From NCBI GenBank assembly GCA_030616365.1, contig JAUWXM010000014.1, forward strand, positions 1 through 18,677: 18,677 bases of DNA. The letters run 5' to 3'. Every line of letters begins with the position of its first letter. The first letter of the stretch is position 1. The position numbers were made by a program, and so were the translations under genes. Positions 6,391 to 13,409 of this stretch are shown piece after piece. The notes beneath the pieces are model-generated. The model did not search any database. It was not told the DNA's origin and was given only the letters and a program-made list of their open reading frames with translations. Origin of the DNA: a bacterium (GTDB taxonomy: Bacteria > UBP18 > UBA7526).

Positions 6391-6543
6391 ATGGCTTTTA
6401 CCAAGAAGGAGTGGCAGGAATTCTACCAGAGGAATCCAGACTTTCCGGCTACTGATGCCATGTGCCGGGGATTAGAGAAAAAAGCAACTGAAGAAGGAAT
6501 CAGTCTGGATGAGGCCTGGAAGAGAATGAAGAAGGAAGAATGA
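6391..6543 (+). CDS. Small hypothetical protein, 50 residues
   Basis: ATG at 6391 follows TTGGAGG by six bases and the frame closes at TGA 6541-6543. The predicted peptide is soluble, helical and charged: it begins MAFTKKEWQEFYQRNP, has one Cys at residue 25 and ends EEGISLDEAWKRMKKEE. No transmembrane segment or known motif is seen. The good ribosome binding site, the protein-like composition and a terminator overlapping its stop codon argue that it is a real gene. No promoter is evident between it and the groEL terminator, so it probably relies on read-through from groESL. Function is unknown. Confidence 0.7.
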   Translation: MAFTKKEWQEFYQRNPDFPATDAMCRGLEKKATEEGISLDEAWKRMKKEE

Positions 6544-6571
6544 CGGCGCGCTTCACTCTCCGCCGTCTTTT
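6542..6571 (+). terminator. Terminator overlapping the stop of the 50-residue gene
   Basis: GACGGCG (6542-6548) pairs perfectly with CGCCGTC (6561-6567), followed by TTTTG. The left arm begins within the TGA stop codon. Confidence 0.8.
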
Positions 6572-6600
6572 GCTTATGAAAGTTCCGGTACCTCAAAATA

Positions 6601-6646
6601 AGAACCTGACTTCGTCAGAACCTTGTTTCTCGCTTACGTTCAAAAT
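6601..6646. repeat. Small hairpin with a sequence resembling the fba-leader loops
   Basis: CTGACTTCGTCAG (6606-6618) forms a small perfect hairpin. It is followed by GAACCTTGTTTCTCGC, which resembles the AAGAACCTTGTTATTC loop of the tandem element at 11205-11389. It lies just past the 3' end of the minus-strand nuclease gene. Confidence 0.35.
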
Positions 6647-6649
6647 AGG

Positions 6650-7414
6650 CTACCAATCGTGGGGGTCAAACTCTGAAGGAGGAATATAGAGAATATCTGC
6701 ATAACCCTGTTGAAGCAACTTGGCATTTAAAGAGTTTTGGGGTATTTTATTTTTGGTAGAAGGAAGGTAGACCAGGGCCAGGGTCCTTCCATAGTAACCA
6801 ACCGGACTTTCATCATCTATGTCCAAGAAGACAGTCTTCTCTAAACACCTCTCCATGACATACTTTGTGGCTTCCAGCCCCAGCTTCTTAGCTTCCTCAA
6901 TGGAAACTTCTGCTCTGTCCGCCTGTCTTTGAAGCCTCCTTCCCTCTGTGGTTTCATAAGTATCTATCCCTACCAGTCTTATCTTTTCCTTTGTTCCGTT
7001 CCTTAACTTTACCTCGATAGTATCCCCGTCGCATACAGCGTAGCAGTAGGCAACGATGAGCCCTTCAGGAATCCTCTCGGGAATCCTTTTAGGGGTGGCA
7101 GGTATACTTCTCGGCTCTCCTTCCATAACGAAAGTGTCCGGGATTCCATCCCCGTCAGTATCGATCTCTTTCATAACAGGCTCTACCTTTGCCACAGGGA
7201 TTTTTTTCTCTACAGCCTTTCTCTGCTCAGTTTTGACTACTTTGGAGGCAGGCTCTACCTCAGACTTAGCCACAAGCGGGAGCGCCTCTTCTGGCTCGGT
7301 TGGCTTCTCCTCCAAAGAGAGGAAGAAATTCTTAACCTGGGGCCTCTTGATGACAAGGAAGATTCCTCCACCAAGGAGGACCACTATAATGAAAAAGACT
7401 AAAAAGCGTTTCAT
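6650..7414 (-). CDS. Membrane-anchored thermonuclease (SNase-like) domain protein
   Basis: This 254-residue protein has an N-terminal membrane segment (residues 4-22), an acidic/lysine-rich linker, a thrombospondin type-3-like Ca-binding loop DTDGDGIPD (85-93), and a staphylococcal-nuclease-like domain from about 118 to the end. The nuclease signature is well kept: CDGDTIEV (128-135), KIRLVGIDTYET (144-155) and YYGR (207-210). By family comparison R146, E154 and R210 correspond to the catalytic Arg35, Glu43 and Arg87 of the staphylococcal enzyme, and D131 and D151 to its Ca ligands, so it is probably active. The expected role is Ca-dependent nucleic-acid cleavage outside the cytoplasm, perhaps for nutrient scavenging; that role is inferred. 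ATG at 7414 has AGAGGT just upstream. It is transcribed away from dnaE. Confidence 0.9.
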   Translation of the reverse strand: MKRFLVFFIIVVLLGGGIFLVIKRPQVKNFFLSLEEKPTEPEEALPLVAKSEVEPASKVVKTEQRKAVEKKIPVAKVEPVMKEIDTDGDGIPDTFVMEGEPRSIPATPKRIPERIPEGLIVAYCYAVCDGDTIEVKLRNGTKEKIRLVGIDTYETTEGRRLQRQADRAEVSIEEAKKLGLEATKYVMERCLEKTVFLDIDDESPVGYYGRTLALVYLPSTKNKIPQNSLNAKLLQQGYADILYIPPSEFDPHDW

Positions 7415-7423
7415 AATACCTCT

Positions 7424-7452
7424 AATTTAGCATACTGTCTTTTATTTGTCAA
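7424..7452 (-). promoter_or_regulatory. Promoter of the nuclease gene
   Basis: On the minus strand TTGACA (7452-7447), a 17-base spacer and TAAATT (7429-7424) form a near-consensus promoter with an extended TGC before the -10. The -10 directly abuts the AGAGGT Shine-Dalgarno, which predicts a start only about 3 bases before ATG, i.e. an almost leaderless mRNA. Confidence 0.75.
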
Positions 7453-7544
7453 ATTAAAAAAAGATAATGATACCAATATGCTAAGGAATACCCAGAGGGC
7501 GTTTAAAATTCTAACGAGCCTTTAAAACACCAATTTTCCTCTAT

Positions 7545-7573
7545 AGCCCCAAGATTTTTTGGGGCTTTTTTCT
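7545..7573 (+). terminator. Terminator-like hairpin upstream of dnaE
   Basis: AGCCCCAA (7545-7552) pairs perfectly with TTGGGGCT (7559-7566), followed by TTTTTTC. It reads as a plus-strand terminator, yet the gene upstream is on the other strand. It either blocks stray transcription into dnaE or ends a short transcript I cannot otherwise see. Confidence 0.75.
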
Positions 7574-7599
7574 TCGAGGAAAAAAAGTGAAAAAAGGAC

Positions 7600-7628
7600 T
7601 TGCCCCGTTAGAAATTCTGTGATAAAGT
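7600..7628 (+). promoter_or_regulatory. dnaE promoter
   Basis: TTGCCC (7600-7605), a 17-base spacer and TAAAGT (7623-7628) with an extended TGA give a plausible promoter. The start of transcription would be near 7635, leaving a leader of about 16 bases with the AAGAGG Shine-Dalgarno at 7638-7643. Confidence 0.65.
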
Positions 7629-7650
7629 AAAGGTAGCAAGAGGTATCAGA

Positions 7651-10600
7651 ATGGTTGAACATACCCACTTCGTCCATCTACATGTCCATACCGAGTATAG
7701 CCTTTTAGACGGTGCCTGTCGCTTGAAAGACCTGGTGAAGGCCGCCCGAGACTATCGAATGCCTGCTCTGGCCATTACCGATCATGGGAATATGTTTGGG
7801 TCCATCGACTTCTATCGCACGGCCATGACCCGGGGAATAAAGCCCATCATTGGCTGTGAAGTCTACGTTGCCCCCAAGTCAAGATTTGAGAAGTCTCTAA
7901 GTCAGACGAAAGTCGCTTACGCTCCAGAGCTTCAGCGACGGAGCGAGGCCTCCTACCATCTGGTGCTCTTAGTGAAGGATGAGACGGGCTATAGGAATCT
8001 GATAAAACTGGTCTCTATCGCTTATTTAGAAGGCTTCTACTATAAACCGAGGGTGGATAAAGAGGTCCTGGCCAAATATCATGAGGGGTTAATCGTCCTA
8101 TCTGGCTGCCTGAAGGGAGAGATTCCCACCCTCATCCTGGATAATAGGATGGAGGAGGCGAAGAAGGTAGCCCTAGAATACAAAGATATATTTGGAAAGG
8201 AGAACTTCTACCTCGAACTCCACGATCATGGAATAGAGGAGCAGAAGAGGGTGAATACGGAACTGATCTCAATGGGCAAAGAACTGGAAATCGGCCTGGT
8301 GGCCACTAACGACTGCCACTATATCAGAAGGTCAGATGCCCCGGCGCATGATATTCTCTTATCCATCCAGACCGCCACCACCATCGATGATCCTAACCGG
8401 CTCAGGTTCGCCACAGAGGAGTTCTATCTCAAGTCCCCGCAGGAGATGAGGGAACTCTTCCATCATATACCAGAGGCCATTGAGAATACTATCCAGATCG
8501 CAGAAAGATGTAACCTAGAACTTAGTTTTGGCGAAACCTACCTCCCCCATTATAAACCTCCCGAGGGCTATACCCTGGATGACTACTTAGGGGAACTCTG
8601 CCATAAAGGGCTAAAGGAAAGGCATCCCCAGGTCACACCGGAGATAGAAGAAAGGCTGGAGCACGAATTAAAGATCATCAAGGATACGGGATACGCCTCT
8701 TACTTTTTAATCGTTTGGGATTTTATCCAGTTTGCCAAGAGTAAAGGGGTTGCCGTTGGCCCGGGAAGGGGTTCTGCTCCCGGAAGCTTGGTGGCCTTCT
8801 CCTTAGGCGTCACCAGTCTCGACCCCCTAAAACATGGTCTTCTCTTTGAACGTTTCTTGAACCCGGAACGGGTAACCATGCCCGATATCGACATCGATTT
8901 CGCTGATGACCGAAGGGATGAGGTCATCGACTATGTGATAGAGAAGTATGGTAAGGAGAATGTTGCTCAGATCGCCACCTTCGGCACCATGAAAGCCCGG
9001 GCGGTGGTCCGGGATGTGGGAAGAAGCCTTAAGATCCCATATTCTGAAGTGGACAGAATTGCCAAGCTCATTCCTCCTGAGATAGGCATAACCATTGAAC
9101 GGGCCTTAAGCATAGTTCCCGAGTTAAAGGAACTTACCAAGAAGAACGAGAAGGTGAAGAGGCTGGTTGATATTGCCAAGTCACTGGAAGGCCTGGTGCG
9201 CCACGCTTCTACCCATGCTGCAGGAATAGTAATTTCCAAAGAACCCCTGACAAACCATGTTCCCCTCTTTAAAGGAGCCCGGGAGGAGATCGCCACCCAG
9301 TATGCCATGGGACCCTTAGAGGCCATTGGCTTACTCAAGATGGACTTCCTTGGTCTGCGTAACCTCACGGTCATGGGCAATACTATGAAGATTCTAAAGG
9401 AGAAAGAGAATATCGATATCGACATGAACAAAATCCCCCTGGATGATGAGAAGACCTTCCAGCTTCTAAAGAAAGCCCATACGGTTGGTGTATTCCAGAT
9501 AGAATCCTCAGGGATGAGGGACCTCTTGAAGAAACTCAAGCCAGAGGAATTCTCGGATATCGTCGCTTTAATTGCCTTATATCGACCAGGCCCCATGGGA
9601 AGCGGCATGGCGGATGACTTCATCAGGAGGAAGCATGGCCTCATTCCCATAAAGTATCTCCACCCCAGGTTAGAATCCATCCTGAAGGATACCTATGGGG
9701 TCATTCTCTATCAGGAGCAGGTGATGCGCATCGCAAGTGACCTGGCAGGCTTCACTATGGCCAAGGCCGACCTCTTAAGGCAGGCCATGGGAAAGAAGAT
9801 TTCGGTGCTTTTAGATCAGCAGCGGAAGGAGTTTGTGGAGGGAGCGATGAGGAATGAAATAACAAGAGGGATTGCAGATAAGATATTTGACCTCATCTCC
9901 CACTTCGCAGGTTATGGTTTCAATAAGAGCCATTCCAGCGCCTATGCTCTTATTTCCTATCAGACCGCTTATCTCAAGGCCAACTATCCTTTATACTATA
10001 TGGCGGCCCTCCTTACCAGTGAGATGAATAATACCGATAAGCTTATTAAGTATATTGAATTGACAAAGAGGATGGAGATCGAAATTCTCCCCCCAGATAT
10101 TAATGAGAGCATGAGGGATTTCACGGTAGTGGGGAATAGCATTAGGTTTGGCCTGGCAGCAGTGAAGAATGTGGGGTCGGGAGCCATCGCTTCTATGACT
10201 GAAATGCGTGAAAAAAGGGGGAAATTCCGCTCACTATACCACTTCTGTGAGGAGGTAGATACCAGGCTCATCAATAGAAGGGCGATAGAGAGCCTCATAA
10301 AGTGTGGGGCCTTCGATTCCCTGGGAGCAAGGCGCTCCCAACTCATGGCCGTCCTGGATGAGGCCTTAGAGCGAGCGAGTGTAAGACAGAAGGAGCGAGC
10401 CCGAGGCCAGACTTCCTTCTTAGAGGGCCTGGAAGAAGGGGTGAGGGAGACTGGCTATCTTCCCGATATGGAGGAGTGGCCAGAGAATAAGCTCTTGGCC
10501 TTTGAGAAAGGGGCCCTGGGATTCTACATCTCAGGCCATCCCTTAGCCAGGTTCTCTCGGGTTCTGGAGAAGTATATCACGAGCACTACCGCCAAACTGG

Positions 10601-11118
10601 GAGAACTGACCAATGGAAGCGAAGTTACTCTGGGGGGAATAATAACTACCTTGAGGCTCATCACCACCAGGAACGGAAAGCGGATGGCCTTTGCCGGCTT
10701 AGAGGACCTGAAGGGAAGAGTGGAGGTCATCGTCTTTCCTGATGTCTATAATCAGGAGGCCTCCCTGGTAAGAAAAGAGACTATGCTCATTATCAAGGGA
10801 AGGGTGGATAAGAGCGGGGAGATAGCCAAGGTCATTGCCTCCCAGATTCTTCCCCTGGAAGAGGCAGAGGAGCTCTTGACGAAAGCGATTCACATCAATA
10901 TGACCACCACAGGATTGGAGGGGAAGATGCTCAACCCCCTGAAAAAGATTATGCTTGACCATCCGGGAGAGGCGAAGGTCTATTTCCATCTCAGGACCAC
11001 CCATCATGGGGAGGCGGTGATAAGCCCGGGCCCCAGGATTAAGGTGAAGGCAACCCCGAAACTTAAAAAGGAGATTGAAGAACTACTGGGAGAAGGGACT
11101 ATTTATTACAGCACTTGA
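7651..11118 (+). CDS. dnaE: DNA polymerase III subunit alpha
   Basis: This 1155-residue protein is the replicative polymerase of the DnaE type. It starts with a PHP domain (FVHLHVHTEYSLLDGA, residues 7-22; ITDHGNMFGSIDFY at about 42). The palm carries the catalytic aspartates in PDIDIDF (411-417) and LLKMDFLGLRNL (D565), after GPGRGSAPGSLVAF (about 373-386). It continues with the helix-hairpin-helix region, GYGFNKSHSSAYALISYQTA (about 757-776), and a C-terminal OB fold (about 990-1035, SEVTLGGIITTLRL then GRVEVIVFPDVY). There is no inserted exonuclease domain, so this is DnaE rather than PolC, and the length is normal for the family. No damage is visible. Transcription probably ends or is modified at the inverted repeat beginning right at the stop codon (11118). 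Confidence 0.98.
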   Translation: MVEHTHFVHLHVHTEYSLLDGACRLKDLVKAARDYRMPALAITDHGNMFGSIDFYRTAMTRGIKPIIGCEVYVAPKSRFEKSLSQTKVAYAPELQRRSEASYHLVLLVKDETGYRNLIKLVSIAYLEGFYYKPRVDKEVLAKYHEGLIVLSGCLKGEIPTLILDNRMEEAKKVALEYKDIFGKENFYLELHDHGIEEQKRVNTELISMGKELEIGLVATNDCHYIRRSDAPAHDILLSIQTATTIDDPNRLRFATEEFYLKSPQEMRELFHHIPEAIENTIQIAERCNLELSFGETYLPHYKPPEGYTLDDYLGELCHKGLKERHPQVTPEIEERLEHELKIIKDTGYASYFLIVWDFIQFAKSKGVAVGPGRGSAPGSLVAFSLGVTSLDPLKHGLLFERFLNPERVTMPDIDIDFADDRRDEVIDYVIEKYGKENVAQIATFGTMKARAVVRDVGRSLKIPYSEVDRIAKLIPPEIGITIERALSIVPELKELTKKNEKVKRLVDIAKSLEGLVRHASTHAAGIVISKEPLTNHVPLFKGAREEIATQYAMGPLEAIGLLKMDFLGLRNLTVMGNTMKILKEKENIDIDMNKIPLDDEKTFQLLKKAHTVGVFQIESSGMRDLLKKLKPEEFSDIVALIALYRPGPMGSGMADDFIRRKHGLIPIKYLHPRLESILKDTYGVILYQEQVMRIASDLAGFTMAKADLLRQAMGKKISVLLDQQRKEFVEGAMRNEITRGIADKIFDLISHFAGYGFNKSHSSAYALISYQTAYLKANYPLYYMAALLTSEMNNTDKLIKYIELTKRMEIEILPPDINESMRDFTVVGNSIRFGLAAVKNVGSGAIASMTEMREKRGKFRSLYHFCEEVDTRLINRRAIESLIKCGAFDSLGARRSQLMAVLDEALERASVRQKERARGQTSFLEGLEEGVRETGYLPDMEEWPENKLLAFEKGALGFYISGHPLARFSRVLEKYITSTTAKLGELTNGSEVTLGGIITTLRLITTRNGKRMAFAGLEDLKGRVEVIVFPDVYNQEASLVRKETMLIIKGRVDKSGEIAKVIASQILPLEEAEELLTKAIHINMTTTGLEGKMLNPLKKIMLDHPGEAKVYFHLRTTHHGEAVISPGPRIKVKATPKLKKEIEELLGEGTIYYST

Positions 11119-11181
11119 CCCCGCACCTTTTATCCATTCAAGGTGTTAAAATAAAAAATGAATATTGAAAAGGTGCGGGGT
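11118..11181. repeat. Inverted repeat with 14-bp perfect arms after dnaE
   Basis: ACCCCGCACCTTTT (11118-11131) is the exact reverse complement of AAAAGGTGCGGGGT (11168-11181), with a 36-base spacer. The right arm runs straight into the -35 box of the fba promoter. The arms resemble those of the inverted repeats at 13459-13484 and 16822-16875. It overlaps the dnaE stop and may serve as its transcription end. Confidence 0.9.
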
Positions 11182-11209
11182 TGAATAATTCCACTTAATA
11201 TAGTATAAT
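11181..11209 (+). promoter_or_regulatory. Promoter of fba-pfk
   Basis: TTGAAT (11181-11186), a 17-base spacer and a perfect TATAAT (11204-11209). It sits at the edge of an inverted repeat on one side and of the tandem two-hairpin element on the other. It predicts a leader of about 250 bases before fba. Confidence 0.8.
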
Positions 11210-11287
11210 AAGGAAGCCTTTCGCTATCGCTCAAGAACCTTGTTATTCGGGCTTCCTTAGTAGAGGGGGCAAGCGAAGCGCGCCCTC
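11205..11287 (+). repeat. Two-hairpin element, unit 1 (83 bp)
   Basis: Hairpin A: AAGGAAGCC (11210-11218) pairs with GGCTTCCTT (11250-11258) around a loop holding AAGAACCTTGTTATTC. Hairpin B: GAGGG (11263-11267) pairs with CCCTC (11283-11287) around GGCAAGCGAAGCGCG. The unit starts with ATAATAA, AGTA joins the hairpins, and it repeats in tandem at 11288. Every stem difference from unit 2 keeps the base pairing. Confidence 0.88.
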
Positions 11288-11389
11288 ATAATAAAGATGC
11301 CTTCGCTTCGCGAAGAACTTTGTTATTCCTCCGCATCTTTAGTAGACGAGGCAAGCTTGCCTGTCGGCAGACAGGCGAAGCGCGTCGTC
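11288..11389 (+). repeat. Two-hairpin element, unit 2 (102 bp, with insert)
   Basis: Hairpin A: AAAGATGC (11293-11300) pairs with GCATCTTT (11333-11340) around a loop with AAGAACTTTGTTATTC. Hairpin B: GACGA (11345-11349) pairs with TCGTC (11385-11389). It is longer than unit 1 because a 20-bp palindromic segment lies at 11357-11376 between AAGC and GAAGCGCG, which are adjacent in unit 1. Confidence 0.88.
11357..11376. repeat. 20-bp palindromic insert inside unit 2
   Basis: TTGCCTGTCGGCAGACAGGC holds perfect 7-bp arms (GCCTGTC/GACAGGC) around GGCA. It is absent at the matching position of unit 1 (after 11274), giving a filled and an empty site side by side. Its CCTGTC/GACAGG arms match the palindrome at 2192-2208. 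Confidence 0.85.
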
Positions 11390-11412
11390 ATAATTAACTA
11401 AGGTAGAAATTC

Positions 11413-11462
11413 AATTTCGCGTCTTTAAATTAAATTTTGCGTTTTGGCGGTTACAAAGGAGG
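11413..11462 (+). repeat. Leader repeat copy 3 (5' of fba), includes Shine-Dalgarno
   Basis: This block aligns with 4599-4648. It is identical from TTAAATTTTGCGTTTTGGCGG onward except for one G to A change, and more diverged in its first 20 bases. It ends in AAAGGAGG, the fba ribosome binding site. The CCTTTGC segment that could mask the Shine-Dalgarno in copies 1 and 2 is TCTTTAA here, so that pairing is lost. Confidence 0.88.
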
Positions 11463-11470
11463 GAAACAAG

Positions 11471-12334
11471 ATGCCATTAGTAACCACAAAGGAGATGTTG
11501 AAGAAAGCCCAAGCAGAAGGGTATGCGGTAGGGGGGTTCAATGCCAATAACCTGGAGATCGTCCAGGCCATCATTGAAGTGGCAGAAGAGGAGAGGGCGC
11601 CGGTAATCCTACAGGCCTCTCAGGGGGCGATAAAGTATGCTGGATTAGAGTATATCGTGGCCATGGTACGGGTTGCTGCGGAGAAGACAACCGTTCCCGT
11701 TGCTCTACATCTAGATCATGGAACAGACTATTTACAGAATATCAAGTGTATGAGGGCGGGCTTTACCTCTCTTATGTTCGATGGCTCAAAGCTACCCTTT
11801 GATGAGAATGTTGCCTTGACCAAGAAGGTCTGCGAGATGGCCCACGCGGTGGGTATACCAGTAGAAGCAGAGATAGGCCAGATTGGAAAGGCCGGCGGGG
11901 ATGAACCGGGAGTGGCCATAGAAAAGGCCAGGGAATTCTATGCCAAGCCAGAGGAGGCCAAGAGGTTTGTGGAATTGACTGGTCTGGATTCCCTGGCAAC
12001 AGCGATAGGAACGATCCATGGCTGCCGGACTCCCTTTGCCAAACTGGATATCCCCAGAATAAAGAAGATTCGGGAACTGACTAAGGTCCCTCTGGTATTA
12101 CATGGTGCCAGCGGATGTAATGATGAGGAGATTAAGAAAGGAATTGCTGCTGGGATGAGCAAGATAAATATCGATACCAGAATAAGGATGGCTTTTGTCA
12201 AGAAGACCAGAGAGGTCTTAAAAGAGTTGCCAGATGAGATCGATCCCAGAAAGATTCTGGGTCCAGCAAAGGAAGCGGCCAAGGAAGTAATTCGAGACAG
12301 GATGAGACACTTCGGCTGTAGTGGGAAAGCCTAG
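11471..12334 (+). CDS. fba: Fructose-bisphosphate aldolase, class II
   Basis: The 287-residue product has the class II zinc-aldolase signatures: GGFNANNLEIVQAI (about 21-34), ALHLDHG (about 78-84, with a zinc-binding His and the catalytic Asp region), EAEIGQIG (about 132-139), AIGTIHG (about 178-184), LVLHGASG (about 207-214) and KINIDTRIR (about 231-239). It catalyses reversible cleavage of fructose 1,6-bisphosphate to dihydroxyacetone phosphate and glyceraldehyde 3-phosphate in the cytoplasm. ATG at 11471 is chosen for its AAAGGAGG spacing and the usual MPLV start; the in-frame TTG at 11444 lies in the leader repeat. pfk begins nine bases after the stop, with its Shine-Dalgarno overlapping the stop codon, so the two form an operon. 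A long repeat-bearing leader precedes it. Confidence 0.96.
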   Translation: MPLVTTKEMLKKAQAEGYAVGGFNANNLEIVQAIIEVAEEERAPVILQASQGAIKYAGLEYIVAMVRVAAEKTTVPVALHLDHGTDYLQNIKCMRAGFTSLMFDGSKLPFDENVALTKKVCEMAHAVGIPVEAEIGQIGKAGGDEPGVAIEKAREFYAKPEEAKRFVELTGLDSLATAIGTIHGCRTPFAKLDIPRIKKIRELTKVPLVLHGASGCNDEEIKKGIAAGMSKINIDTRIRMAFVKKTREVLKELPDEIDPRKILGPAKEAAKEVIRDRMRHFGCSGKA

Positions 12335-12343
12335 GAGGAAGAC

Positions 12344-13375
12344 ATGACAAAACGAATTGGAATATTGAACGGAGGAGGAGACTGCCCGGGATTGAACCCG
12401 GCCATAAGAGGAGTAGTGGCAAAAGCATTAGACCATGGTTTTGAGGTCATCGGGATATTAGAAGGGTATAAAGGCCTCATTGAAGGAAAGAGCAGGCTTT
12501 TGAAATTGAAGGATGTGGAAGAGATTATCGGTAAAGGGGGAACCATATTAGGAACCTCAAGAGTCAATCCCTTTAAGGAGAAGAGGGGGGTAGAAAAGTC
12601 CTTAAAAAATATCAAAAAATTCAAACTCGATGGCTTAATCGTCATGGGTGGTGAAGATACCTTGGGAGTGGCAAATAGGCTATATAAAGAATGCAAGGTA
12701 AAGGTGGTGGGAGTTCCCAAGACCATGGATAATGACCTCTCTGCCACAGACTATACCTTCGGCTTCGATACCTCAGTGACCATTGCGGTCGATGCTGCGG
12801 AAAGATTAAGGGATACTGGAAGATCTCATCGGAGGATAATGATCTTAGAGGTCATGGGAAGGCATACCGGCTGGGTGGCCCTCTTCACTGGCATGGCTTC
12901 CGGAGCGGACTGGATTCTCATCCCAGAGGAGAGAGTAGATATTGATAAAATGTGCAGACATTTAAAGAAGGTTCATAAGAGGAAGAACTATGCCTTAGTA
13001 GTGACCTCTGAGGGGATAAAGATTCCGGGAATGAAGGCGGAAAAGGAGGAACTGGATCAGTTTGGTCATATGATATTGAGAAAGAGGGGAGTGGGAGAGG
13101 ATCTGGCATCAATCATAAAGGAAAAGATAGGCATCGGGACCCGAGCAGCGGTCATCGGTCATATTCAGAGGGGAGGACCTCCCACCTTATTCGATAGGAT
13201 GCTGGGGACGAGGTGCGGGGTAAAAGCAGCCGATTTAGTGGCTAAGAAGAAATTTGGAAGGATGGTTGCTTTAAGAGGGAATAAGGTAATAGATGTTTCT
13301 TTAGGGAAAGCGGTAGCCAAATTAAAAACCGTAGATAAGAAGTGGCGAGATTTGACCAAAGTCTTCTTTAAATAA
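12344..13375 (+). CDS. pfk: 6-phosphofructokinase, probably pyrophosphate-dependent
   Basis: The 343-residue protein has the PFK-A fold motifs GGGDCPGLNPAIRG (10-23), GTSRVNPF (70-77), MGGEDTLG (101-108), PKTMDNDL (125-132) and MGRHTGW (171-177). Where E. coli ATP-PFK has Gly104 and Gly124, this protein has Asp (D105) and Lys (K126). In the family that pair marks pyrophosphate-dependent enzymes, in which the lysine and aspartate block ATP binding. The likely reaction is reversible phosphorylation of fructose 6-phosphate with PPi, letting one enzyme serve glycolysis and gluconeogenesis. Co-transcription with fba, the next step of the pathway, fits. Cofactor choice is inferred from residues only. 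The Shine-Dalgarno GGAGG overlaps the fba stop. Confidence 0.94.
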   Translation: MTKRIGILNGGGDCPGLNPAIRGVVAKALDHGFEVIGILEGYKGLIEGKSRLLKLKDVEEIIGKGGTILGTSRVNPFKEKRGVEKSLKNIKKFKLDGLIVMGGEDTLGVANRLYKECKVKVVGVPKTMDNDLSATDYTFGFDTSVTIAVDAAERLRDTGRSHRRIMILEVMGRHTGWVALFTGMASGADWILIPEERVDIDKMCRHLKKVHKRKNYALVVTSEGIKIPGMKAEKEELDQFGHMILRKRGVGEDLASIIKEKIGIGTRAAVIGHIQRGGPPTLFDRMLGTRCGVKAADLVAKKKFGRMVALRGNKVIDVSLGKAVAKLKTVDKKWRDLTKVFFK

Positions 13376-13409
13376 CACGAATCTACGCGAATAAAAAAAG
13401 ACGCGCCTG

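Noticed and set aside
7056..7430. Plus-strand open frame of 124 codons antisense to the nuclease gene
   Set aside because: It is the shadow of a well-supported minus-strand gene, has low-complexity Ser/Gly composition and no start signal.
8967..9680. Minus-strand open frame of 237 codons inside dnaE
   Set aside because: It is antisense to the conserved polymerase core, with Ser/Met/Pro-rich composition typical of a shadow frame and no ribosome binding site.
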